From Siphonodentalium dalli (lineage: Eukaryota > Mollusca > Scaphopoda > Gadilida > Siphonodentaliidae): DNA of 64,000 nucleotides. Each line of letters begins with the position of its first letter. Position 1 is the stretch's first letter. Positions 1 through 12,654 of the stretch are shown here, one piece after another. Location: positions 197,830,816 through 197,894,815 of the forward strand of contig CP136066.1 in NCBI GenBank assembly GCA_032622095.1, written 5' to 3'. Both the position numbers and the translations under genes were made by a program. The notes under the pieces are model-generated. The model made no database searches, had not been told where the DNA came from, and worked only from the letters and a program-made list of their open reading frames with translations.

Positions 1-252
1 CAGTAGTGTGCGACAAGCCTTAATTTTCCACAGAATGCTTAAATTTATGAAAGAAATACAATTATTTTGCCACAATGTACGTCTTAATACAATTAACATG
101 ATTAAACTGTGCACATCTGACTGCATTGGGGTGATTTGATGCAATCAGGTTCATTTTATATATGAAAAAGTACAAGTTCTTCCCCGTTCACCCCTGTACA
201 TTTTACTCTGGCATCTCATGGGCCAACGTAATGTTATAGTATATGGTGTATA

Positions 253-415
253 GTCAGTGGCGGGCCAGGATTCCCATTTAGGGGGGGGGTAGGAAAATTT
301 CCGGGCGTTTACATGACATTGGACATGTTTTGGTAGGGGCCCATATTGTCTGAAATAGCAAGTAGAGGTTTAATAGGGGCAGTAGAAATTTGGGACCCCT
401 TGGCTTCGCCACTGG
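253..415. mobile_element. Small remnant with AGTGGCG / CGCCACT ends
   Basis: CAGTGGCGGGCCAGGATT on the left and TTGGCTTCGCCACTGG on the right bracket about 160 bp. CAGTGGCG ends are common in DNA-transposon remnants, but this is short and weak. Confidence 0.35.
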
Positions 416-461
416 ACTGTACACTATTTAGTAAACGATAATACCCCGATAAAACAAAATC

Positions 462-800
462 TTCGGAGAATCGGACCTTCGGAGTTATGGGCCGTCGGAG
501 AATCGGGCCTTCGGAGTTATAGATCTTCGGAGAATCGGTCCTTCGGAGTTATAGGTCTTCGGAGTTATAGGTCTTCGGAAAATCGGCCCTTCGGAGTTAT
601 GGGCTTTCGGAGAATCGGATCTTCGGAGTTATGGGCCGTCGGAGAATCGGATCTTCGGAGTTATGGGCCGTCGGAGAATCGGATCTTCGGAGTTATGGGC
701 CGTCGGAGAATCGGAACTTCGGAGTTATGGGGCCGTCGGAGAATCGGGTCTTCGGAGTTGTGGGCCTTCGTAGTTATAGGTCTTCGGAAAATCGGTCTGA
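462..800 (+). repeat. Tandem repeat, 31-32 bp unit
   Basis: About ten units built from CTTCGGAGTTATGGGC and GTCGGAGAATCGG. It gives a repetitive reading frame (SSELW, RRRIG) that is not a gene. Confidence 0.9.
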
Positions 801-1060
801 CACCCCCGACCGAGGCACCTGGTGTTATATAGTGTTTTGACGACATAACCCATACTCTTGGGCTCCAAATAAACATGCATGCACCTTTATTATTTTTGTG
901 GGAAATTTCCCCCACACACAGTGCTTATTTGGGTCTGCACAATCATTAATTTTGAGGCTATGAAAATTGAAAAGAGCACAAAGTCAAGATTTCTATATGA
1001 TTCTGATATCAAAATGATGAGCTTATAACTTTATGCATGTACATATTCTAGTATATGGCA

Positions 1061-1434
1061 TACATACCCTGCTTGACAAAACAAGTGTCCACCTAACCGC
1101 TGTGCAGTTAGCGTTGCCACCGCGGCTGAAATGCAACTACACCGCAGCTCCATCGGCTAACTACAGTTGGGCCGCGGTGTACATGTACTTCAGCCATGTT
1201 GTAGTTGCCGCGGTGTACACTGTACGTTCATTAAACTGAAAAAAGACGATACAAACCGGAAATCTAACCATGGTGCACAGTGTAGTTGCCTTTCGGCCGC
1301 AGGGTACTTGTTGTTGGGCCACAGTGTACTTGCCGTTCGGCCGCGGTGCTAAACTGCAGTTACAAACTCTGACACTGCAGCCGAACGGCAAATACACCGC
1401 GGTGCCAATGGACACTTGTTTTGTCCAGCGGGTA
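1061..1434. mobile_element. TIR element with ACAAAACAAGTGTCCA ends
   Basis: The left end CATACCCTGCTTGACAAAAC and the right end TTTTGTCCAGCGGGTATG are inverted repeats of about 28 bases. The interior has GC-rich subrepeats around GCCGCGGTGTAC in both orientations. Confidence 0.65.
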
Positions 1435-1510
1435 TGGACATTTAATTAAAGGTACTCAATCCGATCAGGCCCTCATCAATTACTATTTCTTTGGCTTCGG
1501 GGATAAAAAT

Positions 1511-2345
1511 AAATGAGACTAACTCGCCAATAGATGTTAAGGTATGGAAAATCCAGGCGGGGGGGGGGGGGGGGAAGATAAACTAGGTAAATTCCAATTA
1601 AAATTCTCCGAACTATAATTATTGTCTCTTTTACAGAAAAATCATGCTTCCTTGTCACCTGTGATAGTTTTTTCTTAGTCACATAGTGATAGTGAACGAT
1701 AAAATGAGACTATCTCGCCAATAGATGTTAAGGTATGGAAAATTCAGGCGGGGGGGGGGGGGAGAGATAAACTGGGTGATTTTCAATAAAAAAAAAATCT
1801 GAACAATAATGTCTCTGCCGAAGAAAAGACATGCTTCCTTGCCACCAATGATAGTTTTTCTACGTCACATAGTCATAGTGAATGATAAAAAGAGACTATC
1901 TCGCCAATAGATGTTAAGGTATGGAAAATCCAGGCGGCCGGGGGGGGGGGGGGGGGAGAGATAACTAGGTAAATTCCAGTGAAATTCTCCAAACTATATT
2001 TATTGTCTCTTTTACAGAAAAATCATGCTTCCTTGTCACCTGTGATAGTTTTTCTTAGTCACATAGTGATAGTGAACGATAAAATGAGACTAACTCGCAA
2101 TAGATGTTAAGGAATGGAAAATTCAGGCGGGGGGGGGGGGGGAGATAAACTGGGTTGATTTTCAATAAAAAAAAATCTGAACAATAATGTCTCTGCCGAA
2201 GAAAAGACATGCTTCCTTGCCACCAATGATAGTTTTTCTAAGTCACATAGTCATAGTGAATGATAAAATGAGACTATCACGCCAATAGATGTTAAGGAAT
2301 GGAAAATTCAGGCGGGGGGGGGGGGGAAGATAAACTAGGTAAAAC
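1511..2345 (+). repeat. Tandem repeat of about 190-bp units in alternating A/B order
   Basis: Five units begin near 1511, 1702, 1890, 2082 and 2267 with GAGACTATCTCGCCAATAGA, each with a poly-G run. Type A has AACTAGGTAAATTCC and CTTGTCACCTGTGAT; type B has AACTGGGTGATTTTC and CTTGCCACCAATGAT. The order is A-B-A-B-A, where the last unit is partial. Confidence 0.88.
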
Positions 2346-2419
2346 CAGTTTATCTCCCCCCCGGGGGGAAGATGCGCAGGGGGGGGAGTTGATTTGTCAC
2401 ACCGGTATATAAAAAAGTA

Positions 2420-3148
2420 AAATCCAAGATGGTTACAGATGTAAAATCCAGGTGGCTATGTTTTCCAATAAAATTTAAAAACATTTCATAGCTTCCATTC
2501 TAGTAAGATCAATATCAGGATTAATATGAAGTCTGGAGATGATCGGATGAGGGAAGTGGACTGTAGGGTGTGCCAAAGGATTTGTCATGCAAAGAGTAAA
2601 ATCCAAGATGGCTGCCAGTGGACACATTTAAGACCAAATGAACCTAAAATGACTTGTACATGCCTGTGTCAACAGCCATGACAAATTTCATGATGATCCG
2701 ATTAAAGGTACGACCTGTAGCCCATGCCAAAGGATTTAGTCAAGCAAAGAGTAAAATCCAAGATGGCTGCTGGCGGCCATGATTTTGGCCGAATAACCTA
2801 AAAATTACTCGATCTCATCTACATGTCAATGTCAACATCCATGACAAATTTCACAATGATCTGACAAAAGGTGCGTTCTGTAGCACGTGCCAAAGGATTT
2901 AGTCATGCAAACTGTAAAATCCAAGATGGCTGCTGGCGGCCATGTTTTTTGGTCGAATGACTGGACAATGACTCGTTCCCATCTACATGTCATAATTAAC
3001 AACCATGACAAATTTCATGATGATCTGACCAAAGGTTAGACTTGTGGCCTGTGTGAAAGGATTTAGTCATGCAAAGAGTAAACTCCAAGATGGCTGCCAG
3101 CGGCCATGTTTTTTGGCCGAACGACCCCAAAATTACTCGTTCCCATCT
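2420..3148 (+). repeat. Tandem repeat, about 160 bp, with AAGATGGC motif
   Basis: About four to five units carry AAAGGATTTAGTCATGCAAA, TCCAAGATGGCTGC and CATGACAAATTTCATGATGA. The array runs into the assembly gap. Confidence 0.85.
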
Positions 3149-3248
3149 NNNNNNNNNNNNNNNNNNNNNNNNNNNNNNNNNNNNNNNNNNNNNNNNNNNN
3201 NNNNNNNNNNNNNNNNNNNNNNNNNNNNNNNNNNNNNNNNNNNNNNNN
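3149..3248. other. Assembly gap (100 N)
   Basis: Exactly 100 N, the usual placeholder for a gap of unknown size. It breaks the 160-bp tandem array; the right-hand side does not resume the array. Confidence 0.99.
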
Positions 3249-3840
3249 CCGTTTCGTTATCGTAGCTTAATTCTTACTGTTCCGGGAATTGAAATATTTT
3301 TTGTCACATGAAATTCAGTCTTTTTCGATATTTGCGCACATCCATGGGGAGAAATCGGCGAATCTTATATATAAGTCCGGGTTTATCCGTTTGTAGCCAA
3401 TACACCATTTCCTTCTGTCAATCCGCGTTGATTCGCGACAAAATTAACTCAAAATACCACAAGGAATTATCCGCGCTTCATTTTGAAGAACGATAACTAA
3501 AAGTTAAGATTGTAATTTGGCTGCAGAAACCGAAACGAAACGAATTTTTAAACACAATAATTGTATTCACTAATATTTTCCTGTTGGTATATGTCTACTA
3601 TAGTATATGCAATCATTTATTTGAAATAATAAGTATCACTTAGAGAATAATTCTTACTGATAATTAGAAATCTCTTTATTTTGTATCCCTTTAATATTAA
3701 ATAATGGCCCTGAAAATTGTCTGTTTGTCAGTTTATATGTTCACTAATTATAGCTAGGCTGTTAGATAAAGTATGATATTGCTTCATTTGTCCGGGGTAG
3801 TGTATTGTCATACTGTCATAATAAACTTCAAGTAATAAGG
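3249..3840. other. AT-rich unique stretch
   Basis: No gene, tandem repeat or element ends seen between the gap and the 55-bp array. Confidence 0.5.
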
Positions 3841-3844
3841 TAAC

Positions 3845-5680
3845 TAATCGTCAATGATGCTTGAATACATAAATGATTAACAAGGTAACAACTACCCGTC
3901 AATGATCGACGTCTTAATATAGAAAGGTTTTATAAGGTAACTAACTACACGGCAATGATACTTATTATAGAAGGTTAATAATTTAACTTCTTGTCAATGA
4001 TGCTTTAATATAGAAAGGGTTAATAAGGTAACTACCCGTCAATAATGCTTTAGTGTAGAAATGGTTACTAAGGTAACTACATGTCAATGATGCTTTAATA
4101 AAGAAAGGGTTAATAAGATAAAGTTCTACACGTCAATGATGCTTAAATATAGAAAGGGCTAATAGGGTAACTACACGTCAATGATGTTTTAATATAGAAA
4201 AGGGGTTAATATGGTAATTACACGCCAATGGTGCTTTAATATAGAAAGGGTTAATATGGTAACTACCGTCCATGATGCTTTAATATATAACTGGCTACTA
4301 TGATAACTACATGTCAATGATGCTTTATTGTAGAAAGGGTTAATAATGTAACTAATCACCAATGATACTCATTATAAAAAGGGTTAATAAGGTAACTGCC
4401 TGTCAATTATTGCTTCAACGTAGAAAGGGTTAATACGGTAATTACACGCCAATGGTGCTTTAATATAGAAAGGGTTAATATGGTAACTATCAGTCAATGA
4501 TGCTTTAATATAGAAAGTGTTATAATATGGTAACTGCACGTCAATGATGCTTTGATACAAAAATGGTTAATAAGGGTAATTACCCGTCAATGGCGCTTTA
4601 ATATAGAAATGGTTTATAATGTAACTACTCACCAATGATACTTAGTATAGAAAGGGTTGTTTAATGTAACTACCTGTCAATTAATGCTTTAATATAGAAA
4701 AGGTTAATAAGGTAACTACACGCCAATGATACTTAGTATAGAAAGGGTTGGTAAGGTAACTACACGACAATGATACTTTAGTATATAGAGGGTTAATTAG
4801 GCAACTACCCGTCAACGATGCTTTAACATAGAAAGGGTTAACATGGTAACTACACGTCAATGATATTTCAATTAAGAAAGGGCTAATAAGGTAACTACAT
4901 GTCAATGCTGCTTTAATACAGAAATGGTTAATAAGGTAACTTCACGTCAATGATGCTTTAATATAGAAAGGGTTAATACTGTAACTACTCACCAATGATA
5001 CTTAGTATAGAACGGGTTAATAAGATAACTACCCAGCAATAATGATGCTTTAATATAGAGAGGGTTATAATAAGGTAACTACGCGTCAATGATGCTTTAA
5101 TACATAAATGGTTAATAAGGTAACTACCCGCCAATGGCGCTTTAATATAGAAAGGGTTAATAATGCAACTACTCACCAATGATACTTAGTATAAAAAGGG
5201 TTAATAAGGTAACTACCTGTCAATTAATGCTTTAACATAGAAAGGGTTAATAAGGTAACTACACGCCAATGGTACTTAGTATAGAAAGGGTTAATAAGGT
5301 AACTATATACGACAATGATACTTTGGTATATACAGAGTTAAGGAGCCAACTACCCGTCAATGATGCTATACTATAGAAAGGGTTAACATTGTAACTACAC
5401 AGCAATGATATTTTAATATAGAAAGGGTTAATAAGGTAACTACGCAACTACGCGTCAATGATGCTTTAATAAAGAAAGGGTTAATAAGGTAACTTCACAT
5501 CAATGGTGCTTTAATATAGAAAGGGTTAATAATGTAACTACTCACCAATGTTACTTAGTATAGAAAGGGTTAATAAGGTAACTACCTGTCAATTAATGAT
5601 TTAATATAGAATGGTTAATAAGGTAACTACACGCCAATGGTGCTGTAATATAGAAAGGGTTAATAAGGTGACTTCAATGC
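3845..5680 (+). repeat. Tandem repeat, about 55-bp unit, about 33 copies
   Basis: Units follow GAAAGGGTTAATAAGGTAAC then TACNCGTCAATGATGCTTTA. Divergence between units is moderate and lengths vary by a few bases. Confidence 0.92.
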
Positions 5681-5694
5681 AGATTATACAGTTT

Positions 5695-5990
5695 AACAAA
5701 ATACCACAGGTGTATATATCCGGGTGAACACTGTAGTAAATACCTGGGCGAAACCCTGGTGTAAATACCTGGGTGTAAATACCTGGTGTAAATACCTGGG
5801 TGTAAATCCGTAAAAACCCGGGTAAACTGGGGTTTATACCTAACATATATAGAAAACACCTGGGTAAATCTATATAAATCCCTGATTTACCTGGGTGTAA
5901 CCTGGGTGTGACCTGGGTGGAACCAGGGTAAAACCTATATGTACCGGGGTATACCTAGGTAAACACCAAGATTTACCCAGGTACATTTTT
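5695..5990 (+). repeat. Degenerate short tandem repeat (ACCTGGGTGTAAAT)
   Basis: Phrases of 14-17 bases around TACCTGGGTGTAAAT recur in both strict and diverged form. Confidence 0.8.
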
Positions 5991-6000
5991 ATATGGGTAC

Positions 6001-6360
6001 AGAGAACACACACAATTCCAAAATTTCCCATAGGGATTTTTCGTCGACGAATCTTCTCTCAAATGACGGATAAATATCGGATATATGAACTCAGCGCGCT
6101 TACAATGCAGCAGACTATATACTAATTAATGGTTAGAATATAAATCATACCTGTAAATGAATGCTATTTCCATTAAATCCACTTTTAATCCGAATAAATC
6201 ATCAGAATGCAACATCACAAACAAACACAGCCATATTCAAGGCAAGGATCAGAGCAGAGCGTTTCGTGTTAGTCTATTCCTGATATGGTCAAAATAAAGA
6301 GCGTTTCTTTCACTTCTGTGCCAAAATATGAAAACAGTGAAAGAGATTGCCGTGTCCACA
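6001..6360. other. Unique stretch, nothing recognised
   Basis: No coding or repeat signal; followed by a poly-G run at 6370-6386. Confidence 0.4.
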
Positions 6361-6560
6361 GGGGTGGGGAGGGGGGGGGGGGGGGGTAACAAACAAAATC
6401 CATTTTTGTCATATCAGGGAAGTTATGTCATTATTCCGCTGTAAAAGAAAAGCGAGTAAAGCGTGTAGAAATAGTCCAAATCAATTTTTTTGGAAGTGTG
6501 TACTTTTTTTTAATAAAACATGAAAAATGCACGAAAAAACCCCATATAACAACACATTGT

Positions 6561-6561
6561 G

Positions 6562-6642
<81 letters not shown>

Positions 6643-6750
6643 GAGAGAGAGATTGAGAGAGAGAGAGAGATTGAGAGAGATAGATAGAGAGAGAGAGAGA
6701 TATATGGCAATTTCGAGAATATTCGAGAGAGAGAGAGAGAGAGAGAGATA

Positions 6751-6830
<80 letters not shown>

Positions 6831-6833
6831 TAG
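6561..6833 (+). repeat. Compound microsatellite (TA)n(GA)n
   Basis: (TA)n at 6563-6598, then (GA)n with interruptions to about 6830. Long serine/leucine or arginine/glutamate reading frames here are artefacts of the repeat. Confidence 0.95.
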
Positions 6834-6954
6834 CAATGTCGAGAATATTCTCCGGTGTATATTGTATATAGGAACTTGTGAAAATATGTACAGTCGAATG
6901 TTGAACGATGAAGGCTGAACATTCACATTTCTGCACCGATTGCGACGAAATTTG

Positions 6955-7540
6955 GCATGGATATGTATCTGTACTCTCCGGCTAACATGGACAGGGTTCG
7001 CATGCATGTATATATATCGTTTGCTGGGTGGGGGTGGAGGAAAAGAGATCGTGTTGGCAATTTTGATAATATTCTCCGTGTATTTTGTATATAGGAAATT
7101 GTGCCTGGTGCCTATTTACTCATACATCATTTCCCTGTGAAATAAGCCTATATACGGGACATACTTAGAGAGAGAGAGAGAGAGAGGGGAGAGCACATGA
7201 AAGAGAAATGGATAGAGGGAGAGAGAAAGATAGATCGAAACGGAGATGAAGATATAGAGAGATATCGTGAATGCGAGAGAGAGAGAGAGAGATATATATA
7301 TATATATATATATGTATCTGTACTCTCCGGTTAACATGGGCAGGGTTCGCATGCATGTATATATATCGTTTGATGGTGTGGGTGGATGAAAGAGATATAT
7401 AGGGTTGGTAATTTTTATAATTATTCTCCGTGTATTTTTTATATAGGAAATTGTGACTGGTGCCTATTTACTCATACATTATTTCCCTATGAAGTAAGCC
7501 TATAAGGAACATACTTAGAGAGAGCGATATATATACACTG
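6955..7540 (+). repeat. Duplicated segment of about 230 bp with microsatellites between
   Basis: Copy 1 at 6955-7180 and copy 2 at 7309-7530 share ATGTATCTGTACTCTCCGG, GGGTTCGCATGCATGTATAT and TGCCTATTTACTCATACAT. (GA)n and (TA)n tracts lie between and after them. Confidence 0.85.
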
Positions 7541-7770
7541 AAAAACTTTTCCGTGGCATGTAGTCAATTAGGTGTGTCAAACGACACGTATAGCGACACG
7601 GCAGCTCATTATTTGGTTTCAATTAGTGCAGGTGTGTCATCTAACACGCTATATGTGTCGCTCTGTGTCGCAAGTTTCTAAACAAAATTACCAATATCAT
7701 TGCCGACACACGGAACGTGTCGTTTTTTCCGTCTTATATGTCATATGACACGTTTCTGTGGAAATATAAA
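7541..7770. repeat. ACACG/CGTGT-rich segment, possible small TIR element
   Basis: CGACACG and CGTGTCG phrases recur in both orientations. Possible ends are GAAAAACTTTTCCGTGG and TTTCTGTGGAAATATAAA. Not a clear family. Confidence 0.4.
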
Positions 7771-8390
7771 ATAATTATCAGCCCCTCGGAATCGAATTAG
7801 TAACGTTTCATATCATGACATATAAGTATGTATATGTCTTTTAGTAGTTTATTTGTGGAATTTGGAACTTTTCAAGCCGAGGTTTGTCGCTGGTGCACCT
7901 AATGCCACCTATCACACAATGTCAGCATTTTTCAATACCAATTGTCAACATGGATGCCATTTTGAATAGAACATTTTGCTCTATATAAGCTTATTTATCT
8001 GATTTTTGGATAGGTTATAGAGGATATGATTATTATTCGTCTTCAAAATGGAATAAAAACCAACTTAGTCCAAATATTTTCTAAGTCGAAACTTTTATCG
8101 ACAAGACTATATTGTCTTTTCAGCATTTAGCCCTGGCCTGGAGGTCTTACCATTTTTGTCCTTTTTCTCACATTTCGTCTTGTAACTCAGAGGCAGGTGG
8201 TTTTAATTAAATTGATGGTGAAACGAATTTTGAGTACTCCAAGCAACTTACATATACTGGCTGTGTCTATGACTCTATATAGACTCTAATCTCCACACGG
8301 ACGCCAGTATGTCATCAGGGAAGTGACAGTTTTCAATATCGTTCCTTTTTATTAGAGGCAGAAACATATTTTCCCACTTTTCATTTCGGT

Positions 8391-8570
8391 CCTAAATTAG
8401 TGTTTCTCTTGCTTCGGGGGTTAACATAATATTTGATTTGAGTCGAGGACCACACCCACAAAAGCTCAGAGTTATCAAATATCGATTTTTGATATCTTTT
8501 ATTTTTCACCACCTGGGTAGGTACTCAATCCGACCAGATGCTTCTAAATTACTATTTCTTTGGTTTATAA
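8391..8570. mobile_element. Rearranged fragments of the AAAGGTACTCAATCCGA MITE
   Basis: The inner part (TTTGATTTGAGTCGAGGACC) is followed by a separate end GGTACTCAATCCGACCAGAT at 8520. A further lone end lies at 1451-1495. Confidence 0.55.
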
Positions 8571-9215
8571 AATAATATAAAAAGCGTATGCGAAAGAGTC
8601 CAGAAAATACGAATAATACCAGCAATGAGAATAGAAGTTAGTATTCCAAGCATTGCAACACTTGACACGAGTTTGAAGTGCCGGTTAAAACGAAACACAA
8701 TGTTGTTCGTAAAACTCTTCGTGCACTGTGACGTCATACTGAATGCATTTCATGCAGAAGTTTTTTATAGCGACAGTAATGTGTACACGGCTAATTTCTT
8801 CAGATTCAGTAAGGCTGCTACCAAATCGCCTTCTTGGTCGATTCTTCTTTACGGCGATGCACAACCACATATATGCATAATTATGCCGTGGCTGGTAAGT
8901 CTCGCCCGGTATAAATCATCTGGACTGTACAATGTGTATTTTAAACTCGGCTTGTGAATGTGACCCAGTGCTCATATTTATCAGACTAGTTTATATATAT
9001 GTATAGTCCAGGTGGCTTACATCCGGCGAGACGGACCACCCAGGGCTCATACTCACAAGACTACTTGATCTATATAGTTCAGGCAAGGATAAAACTCCAG
9101 GATACAAGGTCCGGGTTGGTGGGGGTTCTGAGCGCCGATAGATTTTTTTTCCAAAGCCATGTAGTTATTTTTCCAATTCCATGTTTAAATATAAATTATG
9201 ATCACTAAAATGATT

Positions 9216-9536
9216 TTAAAGGTACTCAATCCGATTAGACTGTCCCCATACCATCAAGATATAACAACAACAACAACAACATTTCTTCAGAATACGATTT
9301 AGTTATCAGAATCGATTTATTGCAACAAAATAATGCTAACCACTGTCAACTATGGTATCAAATTTCCCAAAACTTGTTATTTAACAACATTTTGTTCAAC
9401 AAAATATGGCCGTATTATCACTAAATATCACGAAATTTGACCGTATTACCACTTGCTTTCAGAGTTATCCATCTTTTACCACCGAAGCCAAAGTAACAGT
9501 AATTTAGGAGCGTCTGATCGGGTTGAGTACCTTTAA
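9216..9536. mobile_element. MITE, AAAGGTACTCAATCCGA family
   Basis: Ends AAAGGTACTCAATCCGATTA and CGGGTTGAGTACCTTT; inner ends CCAAAGTAACAGTAATTTAG. Includes a (CAA)n stretch near 9262-9280. Confidence 0.7.
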
Positions 9537-10078
9537 ATTTACATGCAGGACCAATATAGAGCATTATCCAAGAGAAGGGGCTCCTATAGTTTCAATCGTT
9601 ACAAATAATCACTCTGTTATAACACATCTTGGGGTGGGTCCCACTTCGTACGAGCACAAGATTGCAATGAAAAAATTCTCTATTTAGTTTTTGACATTCA
9701 AATATCGCTGTGATGCCAACAAGAGCGACATATTCCAGGTACTTGATTTAAATTGTCTATTCTTTAGTCGAGTGCGATAAGGTTGTAAATGTTCTAGTCA
9801 TCATTTGACTGCTTGTAAAATTATTGTCAGAAATGCCGTATAAAATCTTTCAAAACCGTACATAGAATTTACAGACATATTATGGAATTATTAAGTTGAA
9901 TAAAACCAATCAGATAGTATCCAACACCATCCCCATTGGAATAATGTAGCAATTAACTAAGATTGTCGAAAATTCCAAACACATCGACAATACAATGCAT
10001 TCAAAGAACACAGAAATATACGCACGAATGTAAATATTTACTTCTTTACTCAGGCAGCATTATTGGGCATAACCATTA

Positions 10079-11259
10079 ATGGTACGTTCATACACTGGCA
10101 AGTTTGCAAGGCATGTTTTGCAGGTATTTTCTCGTAGAAAGCCCTATATGGTGTCAGAATATGAACGGAAACGTTACATACAAAATGCACCTGTACCACA
10201 GCTAACTACACGAGAAACAAATTAAAACTATGTACTTCCACTAGTAGCGATACTATCGATATTTGCCTGTAAATAGTTTGCCATTATCTCGCAAAAATCA
10301 ATTTTACAGGCAATTTAAGGCAAAGTATTAGTAGCACCGTTATATGTGCACACGTGACTACAGAATATTTACTCCTTACACTCTCAAATAAAGCAATTTA
10401 TTTAGGTACCCCATGGAACCTAAAGCCGCGATAGTACCAGACAGTTTGGTACTATAAGCCTTTAGAGCCTCTTTTTAGCGTTATAGAACCACATGAGTTG
10501 GTACTTCACAGAGTGCCAATCGTTGGCTCCATGCTGATTGTGTGAGACCGTGGGTGTGTCAATATCGAGTGCCGTGTGCAAACGATTAAATTAAAGTGAA
10601 AAATGGCCGCCCGTCGACTCGCGGTCGTAGATCTGTCGGATTATTTCATTTAGCACTATGCAAGGGAGTCTTTGTGGTTTTGTACTTAATTGGAAGTTTA
10701 AACGCGGCAGCATAATTTGGAATCTAACATGTCACATTGTTAAATTTGCCGGTATCAGGGCTGTTTTGTTCTCTGGAGTATCAAATTGCTGGATCTATGC
10801 GTAGTACCTAAATACTTCAGAGTACCTGTCTTGATATTTTGGTACTTCAGATAACATATAGGGCGTATCATGAAAGCATCTATTTCTTGGCACCTCATAT
10901 CGTGAGCGTCATGGCTTCGGTGACATAAATGCGGGGTGGGTATTATATGCACAATGCCCGGGTAGAACTTAAATAATTATTAGGTAATCCAGAGTACCAA
11001 CAATTTGGTACTCTAGAGTACCAAGAAGTTGGTACTCCAGAGTACCAAACATTTTGGTACTCTAGAGTACCTAAACTTTTGGTACTCCAGAGTACCAAAA
11101 AGTTGGTACTCCCCCTGGGACAAAGCTTAGTACCTACATATTTTTAAGAGTGTATGTCGTTAGCTTCATGTTGTCGTTCATATTCTGGCACCACATGGTT
11201 TTCTATGAGAAAATGCCTGCAAAAAATGCAGTGCAAACTTGCCACTGTATGAACGTTGA
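10079..11259. mobile_element. MITE of the 37452 family, split by a nested insertion
   Basis: The left end GGTACGTTCATACACTGGCA and the right end GCCACTGTATGAACGTTGAC are the inverted ends of the family. The middle is interrupted by another element at 10378-11153. Confidence 0.68.
10378..11153. mobile_element. Nested TIR element with ACACTCT ends and palindromic GGTACTCTAGAGTACC repeats
   Basis: Ends ACACTCTCAAATA / TATTTTTAAGAGTGT, giving CACTCTYAAA inverted repeats flanked by TA. Inside, at 10980-11120, GGTACTCTAGAGTACC or GGTACTCCAGAGTACC palindromes repeat in tandem. Confidence 0.62.
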
Positions 11260-11599
11260 CTGCACCACTATATACATATTATAATAGGCACTGCGTGTAA
11301 TTCTTGTATAAAAATGACGCTGATTTCTGACTATCTGGATATCAAATTTATGAAAATAACTTATTTTGGAATGATTATTTGGTATTCCGTTCGCAATACC
11401 TCAGCGGAGTGATTCACATCACTTAAAATAATATATTAGTCAAAATTTAATAGTATAAACAACTTGGGATCATGAGTGAAATAAATAGTTTTGGTATAAA
11501 TCCATGGTTTTGCTTGAAAATGTTACACACACAATCCAGAATGTCTTCGGATATGACATAGATATAAAAACCAAAGAAAGTAGGCACAATATCAGCCAG

Positions 11600-12085
11600 T
11601 TATGCCTTGATATACACAAGTTGGCTTAATATCAGGCAAGTGTGAATTGATACATGTCTTGTCTGGATGTCTATGTGAACAAGCAAATAACGTGGTCGTA
11701 TATAAACACGGGGAAAGATGGCGTACAATATATACGCTTATCGGGTCACAGTCAAGTTATACCCGAGTCAAGTGATACCATACCAAGTAATAACCTAATT
11801 AGTCAACTGATACACAAGATACCCGAGACAAAAGATACCCAATTCCAAGTCAAATTATTAACTTCTAATTAGCGACAGGACAATATGACACTCAATACAT
11901 AAACATACACTTCGGTTTGACAAGAGAAATTATCATTGCACTTAAAAAATAAAAGGTATCAATTGTCTCAGGAAGATATCATTTGACTCGAAAACAAGGT
12001 ATCACTTGACACAAGATTATATATCACTTGACTTTTTTCGTTGAGTATCAGTTGGTTTGGGTATCAGTTGACCTGCACCCCAATA
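11600..12085. repeat. Imperfect inverted repeat of TCAAGTGATACC phrases
   Basis: GTCAAGTTATACCCGAGTC-type phrases at 11750-11870 are mirrored by TATCACTTGACACAAG-type phrases at 11960-12080. Probably a decayed palindromic element. Confidence 0.55.
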
Positions 12086-12654
12086 TATACGCTGTTTTCG
12101 TTGTCAATATGCGCCTAGCTATTTTAATTTACCTTTGAGAAATATACTAAAGTGATGTGAAACACTCCGGTTGGGTGATCGAATAGAAATGGAGAATAAT
12201 CTTGTCAATGTAGTTATTTTTACGAATATTAATCCTAATTTACAGTACACACATCGTCATTAGTATATATTAATTAAGTGGAATGATTCTCGATGGCGAA
12301 ATAATTTGCGTTAGTTTATCGTTGATTGTCGCGTCCCGAATCAAGATGTAAATATTTACAATTAAGCGTAGTTTAGACGATGATATCTATGGAGTGGTAT
12401 GGTCGATTTCTTTGAGATTTTTAGTTGATGCTAGACTGCTAGTTGAATGCTACATTCACACAGTTGGCATAGCGCTTAAGTTCTAATTTATCAATATCTA
12501 GCACCATAATTAGTCCATAATATGTCTTTAAAGGGAGATGTGAGTTAATTATACTATATTACAATATATATATATTGCATGCTGGTGTACTGTTACCGCG
12601 GCATTGTGGCATGCTGGGAGGAATTTCTTGGCTATATTCTTTGCGGTATGCGGC

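Noticed and set aside
599-832. Repetitive 77-codon ORF
   Set aside because: It is a translation of the 31-32 bp tandem repeat.
6431-7007. Long Ser/Leu or Arg/Glu ORFs
   Set aside because: They are translations of (GA)n and (TA)n microsatellites.
8552-8737. Hydrophobic minus-strand ORF resembling a P450 membrane anchor of a second gene
   Set aside because: No splice donor or following P450 exon, and its end is part of the MITE end at 8520-8570.
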